DNA from: Chrysochromulina parva | Lineage: Eukaryota > Haptophyta > Prymnesiales > Chrysochromulinaceae | DNA: 26,131 nt | NCBI GenBank assembly: GCA_002887195.1 | Contig: PJAB01000466.1 | Location: 1 to 26,131 of the forward strand | Direction of reading: 5' to 3' | Part shown: positions 24,560 to 26,131 of the stretch, in pieces | Layout of the letters: each line of letters opens with the position of its first letter | How positions within the stretch are numbered: the first letter of the stretch is position 1 | The notes under the pieces: generated by a model | What the model was told of the DNA's origin: nothing | The model's database searches: none | What the model saw: the letters and a program-made list of their open reading frames with translations, nothing else | Made by a program: the position numbers and the translations under genes

Positions 24560-25553
24560 ATGCGCCGCCGCCGCTCGCGCTCGCCACAAGAGCCATTCCG
24601 GCAGCGTTACTCGTCCCGCGGCCAGCCTCAAGGTGATGGACGAGCTCGGATCAAATGTATTCACCACCATCTGAGGCTGGTTAAGCTTGAGAAGCACTCC
24701 GCGATACCATCCGCGGTACCACCGAGTGCTCGCTTTGTATCCCCTGAAGCAGCACGCAGAGTGGCAAAAAAGGTGGGCGAGACCGCAGGGCACGCGCTGA
24801 ATATCTCTTGTCAGATTGCTAGGTCGTGGCGAGAAATCAGCGTCGCACTCGCCATATGCGTGGTGGTGGCCCTCAGCATCCGAGGCGGCGATGTGATCCT
24901 CCGAACCGATGCCGGAGTGGCCCTCAGCATGGCTTCGGAGGAGGCGCTCGAGGCTCACCGATGGGATTGCGTTGCGGTGGTGCTTGATTACGTCTTCGAC
25001 GCGCCGTACGCCTGGGGCATCGCGTCGGCGTTGCGCCTGCTGCCTGCGCTTTGGTCGAGCCTGCTCGCCACTCCATCGCTCGCCGCAGTTGCACGGTGGG
25101 CAGCACGCTCGAGTGCGGATGGCCTCTTCGTGCCAGTGGAGGAGTGCCTACCGTTCTTCGATGAGAACCTGACCGCGATTCTCTGGCCAGGAATCGAGGA
25201 CGCTACGGTAAGCGCTCGCACACCCCCGCCTTCCCAACCCCCGAACCTTTATGATGGTCCACGCTGCTTCACATTCACAGGCATGTGGCCGAGGCTTGGT
25301 ATATTGTGTCCTTGCTGGACCGAGGCCGTTCTTGGCGCTGTACCGCTACGAGCTCGCGATGGTTGTGGATGAGACGATTGCAATCACGGCTGGGCTGGCG
25401 TTCGCCACGGTTAGAGGACCCAACTTCCTGAGGAACTACTTTGCACTCTTCGCGGTCAAGGTGGCTGGCATTCGCGTGCCTCGCGATCGAAACCACGGAT
25501 ATTTTGTGAGTCAGCTGCTTGGGCTCGGAGCCATGCTGGCGGGCATTCCTTGA
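24560..25553 (+). CDS. Unrecognised protein, at least two exons
   Basis: I do not recognise the family. Two frames join cleanly across a 73-bp GT-AG intron (25208-25280), giving IEDAT followed by ACGRGLVYCVLAGPRPF in phase 0 and ending at TGA 25551-25553. With the ATG at 24560 the product has about 306 residues: a basic RRRRSRSP start, a hydrophobic stretch (ISVALAICVVVALSI), then Trp-, Leu- and Ala-rich segments (WGIASALRLLPALWSSLLA) and several mildly hydrophobic helices in the second exon (ETIAITAGLAFATV; NYFALFAVKVAGI; LLGLGAMLAGI). It may be membrane-associated. The 5' end is doubtful: an alternative with two further upstream exons from an ATG at 24348 also keeps frame (see findings). 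The gene is divergent from the glycosyltransferase-like gene. Confidence 0.58.
25208..25280 (+). other. Intron of 73 bp, GTAAGC...TTCACAG
   Basis: The donor GTAAGC and the acceptor CACATTCACAG after a C-rich stretch are both good. Removing it joins two open frames in phase 0. Without splicing the first frame runs into Pro-rich random sequence. Confidence 0.85.
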
Positions 25554-25982
25554 AGCGCATCACAATTGTGGGGGGGCTGTTTTGTAGATTTGTACGGATT
25601 GAATTGTTTTGCGACATAGACTTCCAAGCGGTCAGTAGGACCCTGGTAAGGACCGAATAGACGCATAGTTACGCGGAGAATAGTTAGAGTGTTGTGATTC
25701 GGATCACAAAAACCGTGTTATCGGATATTTGAGTGAGTCGACCCTCGACCGTGAAGAGACAAGAGTCACTCACGCGCGAGACGTCAGACGAGATTGGAGA
25801 CGGTGGTAACCGCAACCGTATGTACGCCGGTCCGGAGACTTGGGTGACAGCTTCACGAAATATAGGAAGTCGGAGCGGACAGGTACCAACCCAAAAGAGA
25901 AAGACCAGGCTCCGACCATTGGCTGTGAAGAACAGTGCCTGAAAGCGGGTCTGACCTTGTTCTCCCTCACGACTCCGGAAGG
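25554..25982. other. Intergenic spacer (430 bp)
   Basis: It lies between two plus-strand genes and should hold a 3' end and a promoter. Composition is less GC-rich than the genes. No ORF with protein character, tRNA or repeat was recognised. Confidence 0.5.
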
Positions 25983-26131
25983 ATGAGTACGACGATGGTT
26001 GCCGGCATCCCGATGGCCGAGTGCCCAGGCTGCGGGCACAACATGCTGAGCAACTTTGAGGTGCTGCAGACGCTGTGCGATGACTGCATGTGGGTCATGC
26101 GACCCATCGGTCCGCCTCCGCCTGATCCGCA
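25983..26131 (+). CDS. Start of a zinc-ribbon-like protein, cut by the window edge
   Basis: An ATG at 25983 opens a frame of 49 codons that runs off the window. It encodes MAECPGCGHNML and, 18 residues after the first pair, LCDDCMW: two CxxC pairs (CPGC and CDDC) in the arrangement of a zinc ribbon. This is followed by a Pro-rich stretch (IGPPPPDP). Zinc ribbons of this size occur in many RNA-, DNA- and protein-binding proteins, so no role can be assigned. Real coding status is suggested by the paired cysteines and codon usage; the rest of the gene is beyond the edge. Confidence 0.5.
   Translation, partial: MSTTMVAGIPMAECPGCGHNMLSNFEVLQTLCDDCMWVMRPIGPPPPDP

Noticed and set aside
24331..24561. 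Upstream coding extension of the minus-strand glycosyltransferase-like gene
   Set aside because: The stretch has lower GC, a perfect inverted repeat and duplicated boxes, and plus-strand splice signals; promoter or untranslated sequence is a better explanation, though not proven.
1..26131. tRNA, rRNA, transposase, reverse transcriptase or viral genes
   Set aside because: I looked on both strands and saw no cloverleaf-type sequence, no conserved rRNA segment and no mobile-element or viral protein motif; sensitive searches could still find degenerate remains.

Overview
The window is nuclear DNA from a GC-rich, gene-dense, single-celled eukaryote. An R2R3-type MYB factor, a TRF4-type poly(A) polymerase, a GT8 glycosyltransferase, a TLDc protein, EF-hand and SHIPPO/STPG flagellar repeats, and short GT-AG introns all exclude a prokaryote or phage. 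The long, mostly intronless reading frames, very high third-position GC, Ala/Gly/Pro-rich tracts and an OTU/UIM/MORN/LRR mosaic protein fit a flagellate alga. A haptophyte is my best guess, but this is inference from style, not from a marker gene.

Layout: (1) 1-860, mostly non-coding, with a stray half copy of a ubiquitin-interacting motif. (2) 861-2882 (+), a mosaic protein with two OTU-like domains that both lack the catalytic cysteine, plus UIM-like, MORN and LRR segments. (3) 3257-5362 (+), a TRF4/PAPD5-like nucleotidyltransferase. (4) 5411-6439 (+), a GT8 glycosyltransferase starting only 48 bp after the previous stop. (5) 6812-10684 (-), a large R2R3 MYB protein, divergent from (6) 11135-12133 (+), a membrane-anchored TLDc protein. 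(7) 12661-14249 (-), a split gene I reconstruct from three exons, joining paired EF-hands to SHIPPO/STPG repeats. (8) 14596-18414 (+), a long low-complexity protein with a DEK_C-like domain and a candidate PP1-docking motif. (9) 18756-20714 (-), an unrecognised Ser/Arg-rich protein. (10) 21356-22666 (-), an unrecognised globular domain with a Gly/Pro/Tyr tail. (11) 23146-24330 (-), a glycosyltransferase-like protein with an RLRPD motif, divergent from (12) about 24560-25553 (+), an unrecognised protein with at least one clear intron. (13) 25983 to the end (+), the beginning of a zinc-ribbon protein.

There is no sign of a single pathway: this looks like an ordinary eukaryotic neighbourhood with genes on both strands. 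The points most worth following are the double loss of the OTU catalytic cysteine next to ubiquitin-binding motifs, the hidden EF-hand/STPG gene, the DEK_C protein whose DNA carries one repeat motif in several frames and on both strands, and the complex divergent start region near 24.3-24.6 kb. Many starts in this window are uncertain because upstream exons cannot be excluded. Everything here comes from reading the sequence; no database search was possible.
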